Assembly: GCA_910585275.1 (NCBI GenBank)
Contig: CAJUCW010000001.1
Span: 1-64,000, forward strand
Direction: 5' to 3'
Length of the DNA stretch: 64,000 bases
DNA from: an uncultured Muribaculaceae bacterium
GTDB taxonomy: Bacteria > Bacteroidota > Bacteroidia > Bacteroidales > Muribaculaceae
Notes under the pieces: generated by a model
The model's database searches: none
Told to the model about the DNA's origin: nothing
What the model saw: only the letters and a program-made list of their open reading frames with translations
Position numbers and translations under genes: made by a program
Part shown: piece by piece, positions 53,378-61,849 of the stretch
How the letters are laid out: the number at the start of each line of letters is the position of its first letter
Position numbering within the stretch: position 1 is the first letter of the stretch

Positions 53378-55606
53378 TCACTTTACTGTCAGATAGTAGA
53401 GGTTGGTTGAGGTATAGCCACGGTAGTCGAGTGAAGTATAAACAATCTCATACTTGTAGCCAGACTTAAGACCGGTGAGACCGAATCTCTGCTGACGGCC
53501 CGGACGAACCACATTGAGGTGCTCACTTGCAGTGTTAACATCCTTAGCTACCGCAGGAGCCTCAGTCTTTGTGTTGACATTCCATGCACGTGTCACAGCC
53601 ACAAACTTGAGATAAGAGGGAGCAACGAGTTCTGCAGTGTAAGAAGTAGCGAAGAGCTCGATAGAGTTACCGCCGGCCTGGTTGAAGTAAGACGGGTCAT
53701 TGTATGAGTTAGAGAGCTGATGGAGACCATCGTTCTTCGTCTCATAAGCCATCATAACCTGGAGGTAGTTGTTCGGGTTCTTGAGGAAGTTGTTGATCTT
53801 GTTTGCAAGAGCGTTATACTTGTCAACAAGCTTCTCAACGCCATTAAGCTTACCTGCGAGCTGATTCTCAATCTTGTCAAGGATTGTACCAATCTGACTG
53901 TTGATCTGACCCTCGATGTTGTCAATCTGATTCTGAATCTGACCTACAATCTCATCAACAAATGGATTCAACGCCACATCGTTGTCGCCGGCATTCCATA
54001 CCTTGTTGCCGTCATAACCGAGCTTAATCTCAGCAGGATCATCGAAATGCTTCTGTTCGCCATCAACCGTAATGGTAAGATTCTTTAGAGAAATAACGAT
54101 TGAAGTCGGATTTACTGTAATCTCAGAATCTTCGAAATCAAATTTCGCATCTTTCTTGATATCCTCAAAAAGATTGTGGAGAGCATCCTTGAAACGTCCG
54201 AAAGTAGGAAGTTCCTTGCTTGTGCCTTCGCCATAGAGGAACTCATAACCGAGAGGATGAACCGTAGCGGCTGCGATGTTGTAGTTGGAATATACAGCGA
54301 ACTTCTGAGTTTCGGTAGTATTTTTGCCTTCAGCATCCTTTACATTCACGGGAGCTTCCCATTCAGCCTTCAAAGCATAAGCGGGGCAAATATCCTGCAT
54401 CTGGTTGAAGAGCACCTTGCCAAGAGCAACGAAATCCTGTTTTGTATGGTCAAGAAGAGCGTCTTTCATCGCGCCTTTGAGACCATCCTCCACATGAATA
54501 GCGAGCTTTGGAGCGTCTGAGGCTGCGATGTTAGCCTTAGCGGCGTAGAAACCATTGTTGGCACGAGTATTGAAACCGAATTTAAGTTCAGTGTCGTCAT
54601 CCTTCTCTGCAATCACATCCAGAGCCACATCATCTTTGCTGTTGACAAGTGAAAGCTTGCTGCCATTGAAGTTGATGTTGTTAGGGTTGATGGTCACATA
54701 GAGGGTACCGAGGTTATGGTCATTATCGTCCGACATATAATAACCGGAAACCGGCTGAGCTGTATAACCAAGAGTTTCAATAGCATCCCACACTTCACGG
54801 TTGTTAAGCACGCTCTTGTCACCGTTATACTCGGTGCCACCGAACGGGAAAACAATCTGCTTGTCAGTGTAACCGTAGTAGTTGGCAACGACATTGCTCT
54901 GCAAACCGATAGGAAGATTGATAGAGCCGAACAGAGGATTGTAGGTCTGCTGGGTGATGATGCTTGTGATGAGCTTGTTCAGACGATTGTTGATGGCATC
55001 AATCTGAGGCTGGAGTTCATCAAGAGCAGCTTGAAGTTCGGCAAGGGCATCCTCAACAGCCGGGACAAGATCCGTGAGGATATTGTTTGCCTCCAAAGCA
55101 GACATGTATGCTTCATTAGCGCGGGCAAGAGCAGCCTCCACATTAGTCTCAATCTCCTCGTTCGTCTTCTTCTGCTCAGCCATGAATTCATTCAATGCCA
55201 CGATGTCATTACCCATCTTGACATAGTCCGAATCGGTGCTGTGAACAAGGTTGGACAGATTGGGGCTATTCAACCAGCTTGTATAGTTGGGTCCAAACGC
55301 TCCAATCAGAGCACCGTCGATCAAGCCATTGATCTTATCGCTCACAGCATTATTCGGATACTTGCCATCTACGCTGGCACCCAGGAATTCCCTGATAGCT
55401 GCAAGAAGAGCCTTCGTATCCTCAGGGCATTCACAGCTATTTATGTTCGTATCAATGTACTCGATGAGCTTCTTGTAGTACTCATCCTGGGAGATGAGAA
55501 CCTCATTCTTGAAGTCCTCGTCCGTGTCCTTGCAGGAGGTGAAAGTGCCGCAGCCGACCGTAGCACAGGACAGCAACAGCAAGCCGTTGACTAATTTTCT
55601 ATTCAT
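53378..55606 (-). CDS. Large coiled-coil lipoprotein, operon partner of OmpA
   Basis: 742 residues. Signal with lipobox near the start: VGCGTFTSCKDTDED has two candidate Cys; the second, followed by acidic residues, looks like the mature N-terminus of a surface lipoprotein. Residues about 140-215 are coiled coil (QKKTNEEIETNVEAALARAN and ALAELQAALDELQPQIDAIN). The centre is beta-rich. A second coiled segment lies at about 555-610 (EIVGQIQNQIDNIEGQINSQ), and the end is Ig-like (GLKSGYKYEIVYTSLDYRG). No family recognised. The pairing with OmpA suggests a structural surface protein, perhaps a tether or surface-layer component. Confidence 0.65.
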   Translation of the reverse strand: MNRKLVNGLLLLSCATVGCGTFTSCKDTDEDFKNEVLISQDEYYKKLIEYIDTNINSCECPEDTKALLAAIREFLGASVDGKYPNNAVSDKINGLIDGALIGAFGPNYTSWLNSPNLSNLVHSTDSDYVKMGNDIVALNEFMAEQKKTNEEIETNVEAALARANEAYMSALEANNILTDLVPAVEDALAELQAALDELQPQIDAINNRLNKLITSIITQQTYNPLFGSINLPIGLQSNVVANYYGYTDKQIVFPFGGTEYNGDKSVLNNREVWDAIETLGYTAQPVSGYYMSDDNDHNLGTLYVTINPNNINFNGSKLSLVNSKDDVALDVIAEKDDDTELKFGFNTRANNGFYAAKANIAASDAPKLAIHVEDGLKGAMKDALLDHTKQDFVALGKVLFNQMQDICPAYALKAEWEAPVNVKDAEGKNTTETQKFAVYSNYNIAAATVHPLGYEFLYGEGTSKELPTFGRFKDALHNLFEDIKKDAKFDFEDSEITVNPTSIVISLKNLTITVDGEQKHFDDPAEIKLGYDGNKVWNAGDNDVALNPFVDEIVGQIQNQIDNIEGQINSQIGTILDKIENQLAGKLNGVEKLVDKYNALANKINNFLKNPNNYLQVMMAYETKNDGLHQLSNSYNDPSYFNQAGGNSIELFATSYTAELVAPSYLKFVAVTRAWNVNTKTEAPAVAKDVNTASEHLNVVRPGRQQRFGLTGLKSGYKYEIVYTSLDYRGYTSTNLYYLTVK

Positions 55607-55684
55607 TCCTTTAAGATTTGAATTTATTATAATTATGAATTTGATTTTCGTGGAAAAATCTATATTTGTCGCCCCGAGTCAAGA

Positions 55685-55692
55685 CAAAAATA
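55685..55692 (-). promoter_or_regulatory. -7 element of the lipoprotein-ompA operon
   Basis: TATTTTTG on the minus strand, a perfect TAnnTTTG about 80 bases before the start codon. It lies within an 8-bp inverted repeat (AAGACAAA 55681-55688, TTTGTCTT 55705-55712). No clear -33 TTTG at normal spacing. Confidence 0.45.
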
Positions 55693-55920
55693 GTTGTGGA
55701 ACCGTTTGTCTTAATGAGGGTTATTAAGAGCCATTAGACAAAAAGCAATGCCTCAATGCGTGGGCATGGAACCTACAATCATTGAAATTAGGCACAAAGT
55801 TAAGACTCTTTTTCTAATCTAACAAATTTTTAGCTAAAAATATTAATAGAGTTATATTTTTAACACTTTTAGTCAAAACCTTTTATATATAAGAGGCTTC
55901 ACAATCCAACCAAATGTTAA

Positions 55921-56155
55921 TTTTAACAAACAACCAGAACAACCGGCTTTACTCAAACCAGAACAACCAAGAACAACCTGAACAATTATATCAACAAACC
56001 AGGATAACCAAGGACTACCAGAACAATTATATCAACAAACCAGAACAACCAAGGACAACCAGATTATTATTAAAAATCTCTGGTTGTCCTTGGTTGTTCT
56101 GGTTGGAGCTATGCCGTTGTCCTGGTTGGAGCTAAAAAGGTTGGACCGGTTGGAT
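55921..56155. repeat. AACCAGAACAACCAAGG word-repeat spacer with 26-bp perfect hairpin
   Basis: About 235 bases of near-repeated words (ACCAGAACAACCAAGGACAACC and CAATTATATCAACAAACC twice). At 56038-56063 and 56079-56104 they form a perfect 26-bp inverted repeat with a 15-base loop; GGTTGGAGCTA words then follow twice and end at the stop codon of the PorE-like gene. A short frame through it (55914-56135) is repeat-derived and not credible as a gene. The preceding 55713-55920 holds no gene that I can see. Confidence 0.8.
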
Positions 56156-58206
56156 TAGAACATGTCGTAATCGATGGAAAGGACTTGGAATTCCGTGCGG
56201 CGGTTTATCTGGTCGGCCGCTTCCCGGTCTTCGGGCGACAGAGTCTCGATGAATTCTTCGGTCAGCACTGTGCCTTCCGGGAATTGCGGGTATTCCCTGT
56301 TGATGCGCTTCGTGACGGTTTTCGGCACGCTCTCTCCATACCCTTTAGGGCTAAGACGGTCAGGGGCAATCCCTGCCCCAATCAGATAATCGACTACACT
56401 CTGCGCACGTCTTTCCGAAAGCCTTATATTATACTCGTCGCTCCCCTTGCGGTCGGTATGCGCACCCATCTCTATAGTGACGTGCGGGTTCTCGCGAAGC
56501 ATCTGCGCCATTTCGTCGAGCGCAGTTTTCGACTCGTCGCGGAGCGTAGCCTTATCGAAATCATAGAAGATATTTTCCACAACCTGAGGCTTATTGATGG
56601 CTGCAAGTATGAAGTCCACGCCATAGTCGGCATCCTCTTCCGCCGAGTCGCTCTCGAATTCTTGCTTTACATTGAGATAACCCGGTGCTCCGGCTTTCAT
56701 CACATACTTCACGCCACGGTCAAGGTTGAATTTAAACGACCCGTCGTCTCTCGCCACCTCCTTCTGGTTGCTTCCGTCGTCGCCTACAATCCTTATTATC
56801 GCGTTGGGCACCGGTTCCTCGTCCTTGTCGAGCACCCATCCGGATATTGTAATCCTGATGTCAGGCAATTCAAAACTGAATATATGGTCATAACCCTTGG
56901 CGTCGCCACGGTTGGAACTGAAAAAACCGCTCTCCCCGGGGCCGAACGTAATTCCGAAGTCATCGCCCTGACTGTTGACAGGCTGCCCCATGTTATCCAC
57001 ACTCCAGAAATCGCCGGTAGTGTTCAATTTCGCCCGGAAGATGTCGAGTCCGCCAAATCCGGGATGTCCGTCGGAAGAGAAATAAAGCAGCGAATCGGTG
57101 CGCGAATAGGGAAACATCTCGTTGCCGGGAGTGTTGATCTGGCTTCCCATGTTTTCCAGACTTCCGGCCCGGTCAACGAGCGATATGCGCCAGATGTCGA
57201 GTCCGCCGTAGCCCCCCGGCATGTCGGAACAGAAATATAACCAGTTGCCGTCCGCGCTTACGGCAGGATGGCCCACGGCGGAGATAGTGTCGGCCGTTAT
57301 CTCGAATTTCTGCGGCGCGCTCCACGAGGCATCGCTGCGCTTGGATGTGTAAATCTCCACGGAAGTGTTGGAGGTTTCCGAACGACGCGCTTTGGTGAGA
57401 TACATGGTCTGGCCATCGGGCGAAAAACTCACCACGCCTTCATCGGCATCGGTGTTAAGTTCGCCTTCCACAGGCTCGGGCTGTTGCCATACTCCTCGCT
57501 CGTTCTTTTTGCTCACATATATATCGCCCTTCTTCATGCCGGTGATTTCCGACTTTTTCTCGCCTATGGCTTTCTCGGAAGTAGAAGTAAAGAAGAGCTG
57601 GTCATATTCCTTGTCGAGAAACATCGGAGCGAATTCCGAACGGCGCGAGTTGAAATTCTTGGCAGCTTTCACCACATATCTCGTCTTGCCTTTCTCCTTT
57701 GCCGCCAAAGCCATCCGGCAGCCGTTGATGCCCTCCTTCGCGAGCCTTATGCGCGCCGGCTCCTCCCCTTTCGGGGTGACGCTATCGGAGAAACAGGCCA
57801 GAAAACGCTCGTAGGCGGCAACAGCGGGGGCATACTTCCCCTCCGCCTGAAGCGCACGGCCGAGATAGAGGTGGGCGGTGGAATCGGGATACTCATAGCG
57901 AACGGCGTTCTGATAGGCGGCGGAAGCTTTTGCAGCCATATTCAGTTTCGTATAGCATTTACCCATCTTGAAGGCGATTTCTCCGCGAAGTGGACGGTCT
58001 TCGCGCTTGTTGCGCTTGTTATAGACCTGACGGTAAATTTTCTGGGCATCAAAATACTCTCCCCGTTCCAACGCATCGTCGGCATCGGAAAGTTTCGCTG
58101 ACCGACAAGCGGAAAACCCGAAAAGAAGCGTCAACGAAAGAGTAAACGCGATACACCTTATATATATAGGGCAACGTGAATTCAAATAAAAATAGCCATG
58201 AGTCAT
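56155..58206 (-). CDS. porE: PorE-like lipoprotein (TPR, beta-propeller, CRD, OmpA domain)
   Basis: 683 residues from the start chosen at 58206 (longer starts add nine residues). Lipobox FGFSACRSA after a hydrophobic stretch. Domains: TPR (about 30-150: FKMGKCYTKLNMAAKASAAY and HLYLGRALQAEGKYAPAVAA), a PD40/WD40-like propeller (about 170-430: DEGVVSFSPDGQTMYLTKA, GGYGGLDIW, GFGGLDIFRA), a carboxypeptidase-regulatory domain (about 440-520), and an OmpA domain (about 540-683: VENIFYDFDKATLRDES and LSERRAQSVVDYLIGAGI). This order is that of PorE of the type 9 secretion system in Porphyromonas. Other Bacteroidetes proteins share it, so the T9SS role is inference; no other por genes are in the window. 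Confidence 0.7.
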   Translation of the reverse strand: MTHGYFYLNSRCPIYIRCIAFTLSLTLLFGFSACRSAKLSDADDALERGEYFDAQKIYRQVYNKRNKREDRPLRGEIAFKMGKCYTKLNMAAKASAAYQNAVRYEYPDSTAHLYLGRALQAEGKYAPAVAAYERFLACFSDSVTPKGEEPARIRLAKEGINGCRMALAAKEKGKTRYVVKAAKNFNSRRSEFAPMFLDKEYDQLFFTSTSEKAIGEKKSEITGMKKGDIYVSKKNERGVWQQPEPVEGELNTDADEGVVSFSPDGQTMYLTKARRSETSNTSVEIYTSKRSDASWSAPQKFEITADTISAVGHPAVSADGNWLYFCSDMPGGYGGLDIWRISLVDRAGSLENMGSQINTPGNEMFPYSRTDSLLYFSSDGHPGFGGLDIFRAKLNTTGDFWSVDNMGQPVNSQGDDFGITFGPGESGFFSSNRGDAKGYDHIFSFELPDIRITISGWVLDKDEEPVPNAIIRIVGDDGSNQKEVARDDGSFKFNLDRGVKYVMKAGAPGYLNVKQEFESDSAEEDADYGVDFILAAINKPQVVENIFYDFDKATLRDESKTALDEMAQMLRENPHVTIEMGAHTDRKGSDEYNIRLSERRAQSVVDYLIGAGIAPDRLSPKGYGESVPKTVTKRINREYPQFPEGTVLTEEFIETLSPEDREAADQINRRTEFQVLSIDYDMF

Positions 58207-58269
58207 CATGGCTATTAAACGTGAAATCCGCACCTTATATTGCAGTCAAGAGGATTCATCCCTCTCAGC

Positions 58270-58347
58270 AATCAGACATGTGAAGACATGCCTGATTGTG
58301 CATTTCAATATTGTGAAAGCAAACATGCCGGAGGCATGTCCCTACAT
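58270..58347. repeat. REP-like palindromes, copy D and a variant
   Basis: 58321-58347 is identical to copy A across the core and right flank (AAACATGCCGGAGGCATGTC and on to CCTACAT). Just left, CAATCAGACATGT (58270-58282) and ACATGCCTGATTG (58287-58299) form a variant hairpin with the outer word CAATCA. It lies between adk and the PorE-like gene. Confidence 0.75.
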
Positions 58348-58366
58348 AAAATCGGGATGTTGCCTA

Positions 58367-58963
58367 TTATTTCTTCTTACGGTGTACGCCGGTCTTTTTC
58401 TCAAGGCCGGATGCAATCTCGTTGAAAATATCGTCAACTATTCCCGAACCGTTAATCTTGAGATACTTCCCTTCGTTCAGGTAAAAGTCACGGAGCGGGG
58501 AAGTCTGGTTGTGATATACGTCGAGACGCTTCTTTATGGTTTCAAGATTGTCGTCGGCACGGCCCGTTTCCTTACCACGGTTGAGCATTCTCTCCACGAG
58601 CTCCTCTTCAGGCACTTCAAGGCCCACGACGGCATGGAGGTCGGTGCCGCGTTTGCGGAGCAATTCCTTTAGAGCTTCCGCCTGCGGAATGGTGCGCGGG
58701 AATCCGTCGAAAATGACGCCATCCTTTCCTTTCGCCTCCTTTTCGAGCACATCGTCGAGTATGCTGATCATAAGGTCGTCGGGAATAAGCTGGCCTTCCG
58801 AAATATATTGTTGTGCTATTTTGCCGAGTTCAGTCTCCCGCTTGATATGGTCGCGGAGCACTTCCCCGGTCGAAATATGATGGAGTCCGAATTCGTCGAT
58901 GAGCTTAGCGCTCTGGGTGCCCTTACCGCTGCCGGGCGCGCCGAATAAAACTAAATTGAGCAT
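58367..58963 (-). CDS. adk: Adenylate kinase
   Basis: Balances AMP, ADP and ATP in the cytoplasm. 198 residues; P-loop GAPGSGKGTQ (8-17), AMP-binding STGEVLRDHIKR, DGFPRTIPQAE, and NRGKETGRADDN where the LID would be. The LID is the short form without zinc cysteines, as in the short Bacteroidetes enzymes. C-terminal basic tail HRKKK. Lies 18 bases after hpt, same operon. Confidence 0.97.
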   Translation of the reverse strand: MLNLVLFGAPGSGKGTQSAKLIDEFGLHHISTGEVLRDHIKRETELGKIAQQYISEGQLIPDDLMISILDDVLEKEAKGKDGVIFDGFPRTIPQAEALKELLRKRGTDLHAVVGLEVPEEELVERMLNRGKETGRADDNLETIKKRLDVYHNQTSPLRDFYLNEGKYLKINGSGIVDDIFNEIASGLEKKTGVHRKKK

Positions 58964-58981
58964 TGTTATGTTTCTTTGGGG

Positions 58982-59524
58982 TTATTCTTCTATCACGTAG
59001 ATATCCTTAAGGTTTCTCACCTTGCCGTCAAGGTCAAGGCCGTAGCCGATTATAAACTTCGGAGGGATGTTGAAAGCCACATAATCGGGCTTGAAACCGG
59101 TTTTGGAACTTTCCGGTTTATTAAGAAGAGTCACAAACCTTATGGAATTGGGGTTAAGTTTTTTAAGGTCGCCGACCATCTGATATGCCGTAAGACCGGT
59201 GTCAACGATATCCTCTATTATCACGACGTCCCGCCCGTCGATAGGCTCGGAAAGTCCCATCAGCTGCTTCACCTTCCCGGTAGAGCTGAGGCCTTCATAA
59301 CTTGCATACCTCACAAACGAAATAGGAGCATCGTTAAGCCCGGCCTCCCGAATGAGGTCTGCTGCAAAAATAAACGCGCCGTTAAGCACGCAGAGGAATA
59401 CAGGTTTCTTCCCCTCAAGGTCTCTGCGGAGTTCGGAAGCAACCCTTGCCACTTCCTTCTGAATTTCCTCTCTTCTTAGATACGGCACAAAGGTAAGGCC
59501 GTCAACTGTGACTTTCTCTTCCAT
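58982..59524 (-). CDS. hpt: Hypoxanthine phosphoribosyltransferase
   Basis: Purine salvage: converts hypoxanthine or guanine plus PRPP to IMP or GMP. The PRPP loop [14 protein letters not shown] is complete; [15 protein letters not shown] precedes and [17 protein letters not shown] closes the active site. The start at 59524 ([12 protein letters not shown]) gives 180 residues, normal for the family. The longest frame begins inside the -7 box of a perfect promoter (59588-59619) and so cannot be used; an intermediate ATG at 59563 remains possible. Confidence 0.95.
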   Translation of the reverse strand: MEEKVTVDGLTFVPYLRREEIQKEVARVASELRRDLEGKKPVFLCVLNGAFIFAADLIREAGLNDAPISFVRYASYEGLSSTGKVKQLMGLSEPIDGRDVVIIEDIVDTGLTAYQMVGDLKKLNPNSIRFVTLLNKPESSKTGFKPDYVAFNIPPKFIIGYGLDLDGKVRNLKDIYVIEE

Positions 59525-59587
59525 CTGGTTTTCTATGGTTTTTCGAAGTTTTACGGACTTCATCGCACGCAATCGGGCGACGTTATG

Positions 59588-59619
59588 CAAAATTATAAAA
59601 TAACCCGGTTATTTGCAAA
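59588..59619 (-). promoter_or_regulatory. Promoter of hpt-adk
   Basis: Minus strand TTTG (59616-59619), 20 bases, TAATTTTG (59588-59595). A perfect match that also decides the hpt start codon. The transcript should begin near 59581. Confidence 0.8.
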
Positions 59620-59623
59620 TTAA

Positions 59624-59720
59624 AGTTGTCGGTTGTCAGTTGTCAGTTGTCAGTTTTTTGCGCTCACTTCGTTTGCGCCACAATCAAGAACTGACAACTG
59701 ACAACTGACAACTGACAACT
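59624..59720. repeat. AGTTGTC word repeat forming a 32-bp hairpin
   Basis: Left arm 59624-59655 is GTTGTCA units; right arm 59689-59720 is CTGACAA units. They pair at 31 of 32 positions with a 33-base loop. The right arm contributes to the TAG stop of the minus-strand gene that ends at 59719, and the left arm reaches to within five bases of the hpt promoter. Confidence 0.85.
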
Positions 59721-60672
59721 AAAAAATGGTATATGAAATCTTAAACGACACACTTGGATAAACCGGAAGAGCCTTGGCGAAGCGCAGATAATCGCCCACC
59801 TTCCCTTTCACGTTGACAAGGTCTTTGTTCATGTTTACGCCGTCATGAAGAATAATTTGAGGAGCCTGCCCCCAGAAGAGCACACCGGCTTCCACCCCGA
59901 CGTTCCACCGCTTCGCAGGGTCAAGGGCGCCGCTATAACCGAATCCGAGATAAGGTTTGAAAGCGTTCACCATAGCCCGTGCCGTGACGGTGCCATTGGT
60001 TTTCGGTTCCATATAATAAGGTTTGCCATCCTTGAAATCGCCGATATGGATACCCAACCGGCCGTAAGACATGAACTCGTTATATTTCTCTTCCGTAAGA
60101 TATATGTCGCCGAAAAACGGCTCTTCGTAATATTCATGCCCGCTCATGCGGTCATAGAAACGGTTGTAGATGCTCATGGCAACAAGAGTGGAGGTCGATT
60201 CGATGCTGTTGAGTGCTGTGGCAATCTTCGACGTGCCCCAATAAAACCCGGCAGTGAAATGCCAATGGCGGTTGTTTTGGAAAGGATAAACATCAACGAG
60301 GAATTTGAAATTTATCATCCTCGGTTTGCCGATCATCTCGACTTCATCCTGCATTTCGTCGCCGGTGATTTTATACATCATCTCCTTAATCTTATCGAAA
60401 TTGTTGCTGACCTTCCCGTCGGCATATGTAGAAATCGGGAAGTCCATAGGGAGATGAAACTGGGGCATACCCTCTACACCGACACGCACGTTTGTCCAGC
60501 GCGTAACGGGGGTTGCCACTTCAAGGCCGAGACCGGGAGTGCCCACGGTAAAGGCCACATCGAGATTGTCGAACACATGGTTGCGTTTAAACCAGGAAGA
60601 CTCCTGCGCGCTCACCGAAAAAATGGCGGCAGATGCCGTGAGCAATAAGGATAGAAATTTTCTCTTTATCAT
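59719..60672 (-). CDS. Predicted outer membrane beta-barrel protein
   Basis: 317 residues from MIKRKFLSLLLTASAAIFSVSAQE, a clear signal peptide that fixes the start; the longer frame crosses the promoter region. Alternating aromatic and hydrophobic strands (WTNVRVGVEGMPQFH, WHFTAGFYWGTSKIA, WNVGVEAGVLFWG) and a terminal ISYTIF with final Phe indicate an outer membrane barrel of perhaps 10-12 strands. No family name recognised. It has its own promoter. Confidence 0.65.
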   Translation of the reverse strand: MIKRKFLSLLLTASAAIFSVSAQESSWFKRNHVFDNLDVAFTVGTPGLGLEVATPVTRWTNVRVGVEGMPQFHLPMDFPISTYADGKVSNNFDKIKEMMYKITGDEMQDEVEMIGKPRMINFKFLVDVYPFQNNRHWHFTAGFYWGTSKIATALNSIESTSTLVAMSIYNRFYDRMSGHEYYEEPFFGDIYLTEEKYNEFMSYGRLGIHIGDFKDGKPYYMEPKTNGTVTARAMVNAFKPYLGFGYSGALDPAKRWNVGVEAGVLFWGQAPQIILHDGVNMNKDLVNVKGKVGDYLRFAKALPVYPSVSFKISYTIF

Positions 60673-60783
60673 CAATGAGAGAGTTTTTGATATAATAATA
60701 TCGTTTACGGAACCATGCCGCCCATAGCGGTTTATCATCGAATCCGAACAGCGATGTAAATAAAATCTGCTGCAACAGAATTG

Positions 60784-60816
60784 CAAAGTTAAGAAAAAAG
60801 GCCGAATTAATACAAA
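60784..60816 (-). promoter_or_regulatory. Promoter of the beta-barrel gene
   Basis: Minus strand TTTG (60813-60816), 21 bases, TAACTTTG (60784-60791), giving a leader of about 105 bases before the start at 60672. Confidence 0.7.
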
Positions 60817-60858
60817 TTAATTCGCATTTTCACTCAAAGGCTTGCTCTATGCTTAATT

Positions 60859-60968
60859 CATAATTCATAATTCATAATGCATAATCAGATGATTGTAGAG
60901 ATAAAAGACTAAATAACGTCCAACCAACCAATCTGCAAATAATTATGCATTATGAATTATGAATTATG
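60859..60968. repeat. AATTATGAATTATGCATT word repeat with 27-bp perfect arms
   Basis: 60859-60885 and 60942-60968 are perfect complements over 27 bp with a 56-base loop; the words (TTCATAA, TTATGAA, ATGCAT) continue to 60990, two bases from the stop codon of the DUF2461 gene. Confidence 0.85.
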
Positions 60969-60991
60969 CATTGAGAATTGTGAATTATAAG

Positions 60992-61657
60992 TCAATCAGA
61001 GATTTCATCGATGGTATAGTTGATGAAATCGTTGAAAGGCTTCGCAATACTGAATAACTTCCCCGTCTTTTCAACCAAATCGGAGCTGCACATCTCTTTA
61101 TCGCTCAAAGGATGTGACGCAACGAAGTCACGCGGGCGTACAAGCGCCACATATTCCCAGTCTCGCGGAATGCCTTTGGGAGCAGTCTTCACCATATTCT
61201 CTCCTATTTCCGGGAAAGCATCGTGAAACTCCTTCTCATTGATTATGTCAAGATATTCGTCCACATTATCATATATTGACCGGCGGATTGCAGTGACCGT
61301 TTTCGAAGGAAGGCATATAGTGCCGACGGCGGCCAAACTACGGCCGGGCTCTATATGAAGATAATAACCCATACGGTTGCTCTTTTTTCCCATGGGAGGA
61401 TTGATGAAGATGCCGATATGCGTTTTGTAAGGGGTTTTATCGAGAGAGAAACGCGTATCGCGATATATGCGGTAGGTGCAGTCGACCACTCCGAGATAAG
61501 CGGCATCCGGATCGAACGCCGCAACTTCATTAATCAGTTTCTGCGTCAGAACCTCTATTTCGTTCTTCACTTCAAGATATTCTTCCTTATGGTTGTTAAA
61601 CCATTCGCGGTTATTGTTAGCCGCGAGCGATTCTAAAAATTTTAATATTTTCTTCAT
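60992..61657 (-). CDS. DUF2461 family protein
   Basis: 221 residues, cytoplasmic. The family pattern is plain: LESLAANNNREWFNNHKEEY at the start, DCTYRIYRDTRFSLDKTPYK, and HIEPGRSLAAVGTICLP. TIGR02453-type proteins are widespread in Bacteroidetes with no established function. A single gene, ending next to the word repeat at 60859-60968. Confidence 0.85.
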   Translation of the reverse strand: MKKILKFLESLAANNNREWFNNHKEEYLEVKNEIEVLTQKLINEVAAFDPDAAYLGVVDCTYRIYRDTRFSLDKTPYKTHIGIFINPPMGKKSNRMGYYLHIEPGRSLAAVGTICLPSKTVTAIRRSIYDNVDEYLDIINEKEFHDAFPEIGENMVKTAPKGIPRDWEYVALVRPRDFVASHPLSDKEMCSSDLVEKTGKLFSIAKPFNDFINYTIDEISD

Positions 61658-61766
61658 AACTTCATTATAACGAATTTTTATGCACGAATTACAAAATACA
61701 AAACTTAATAAATGTTAAATCGCAAAAATATTTTATGTTTAAGAACATAGTTTGAAAAATAATTTG

Positions 61767-61849
61767 TAATTTTGCATCGAGTTTTTCATGGTATTAGATT
61801 TTAAGGTTAACAGAAGATTGGTTGTCGGGACGACAATCAATTTTTTTTT
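61767..61849 (+). ncRNA. Candidate short RNA of about 65 nt
   Basis: A -7 box TAATTTTG (61767-61774) is followed about 40 bases later by ATTGGTTGTCG-GGA-CGACAATCAAT (61817-61841, 11-bp stem with one wobble) and a run of nine T. No frame of useful length lies between, so the predicted product is a small RNA with a terminator. No -33 TTTG at standard spacing, which lowers confidence. Confidence 0.4.

Noticed and set aside
55914..56135. 73-codon frame in the AACCAGAACAACC array
   Set aside because: Entirely made of word repeats with a hairpin; no promoter or family.
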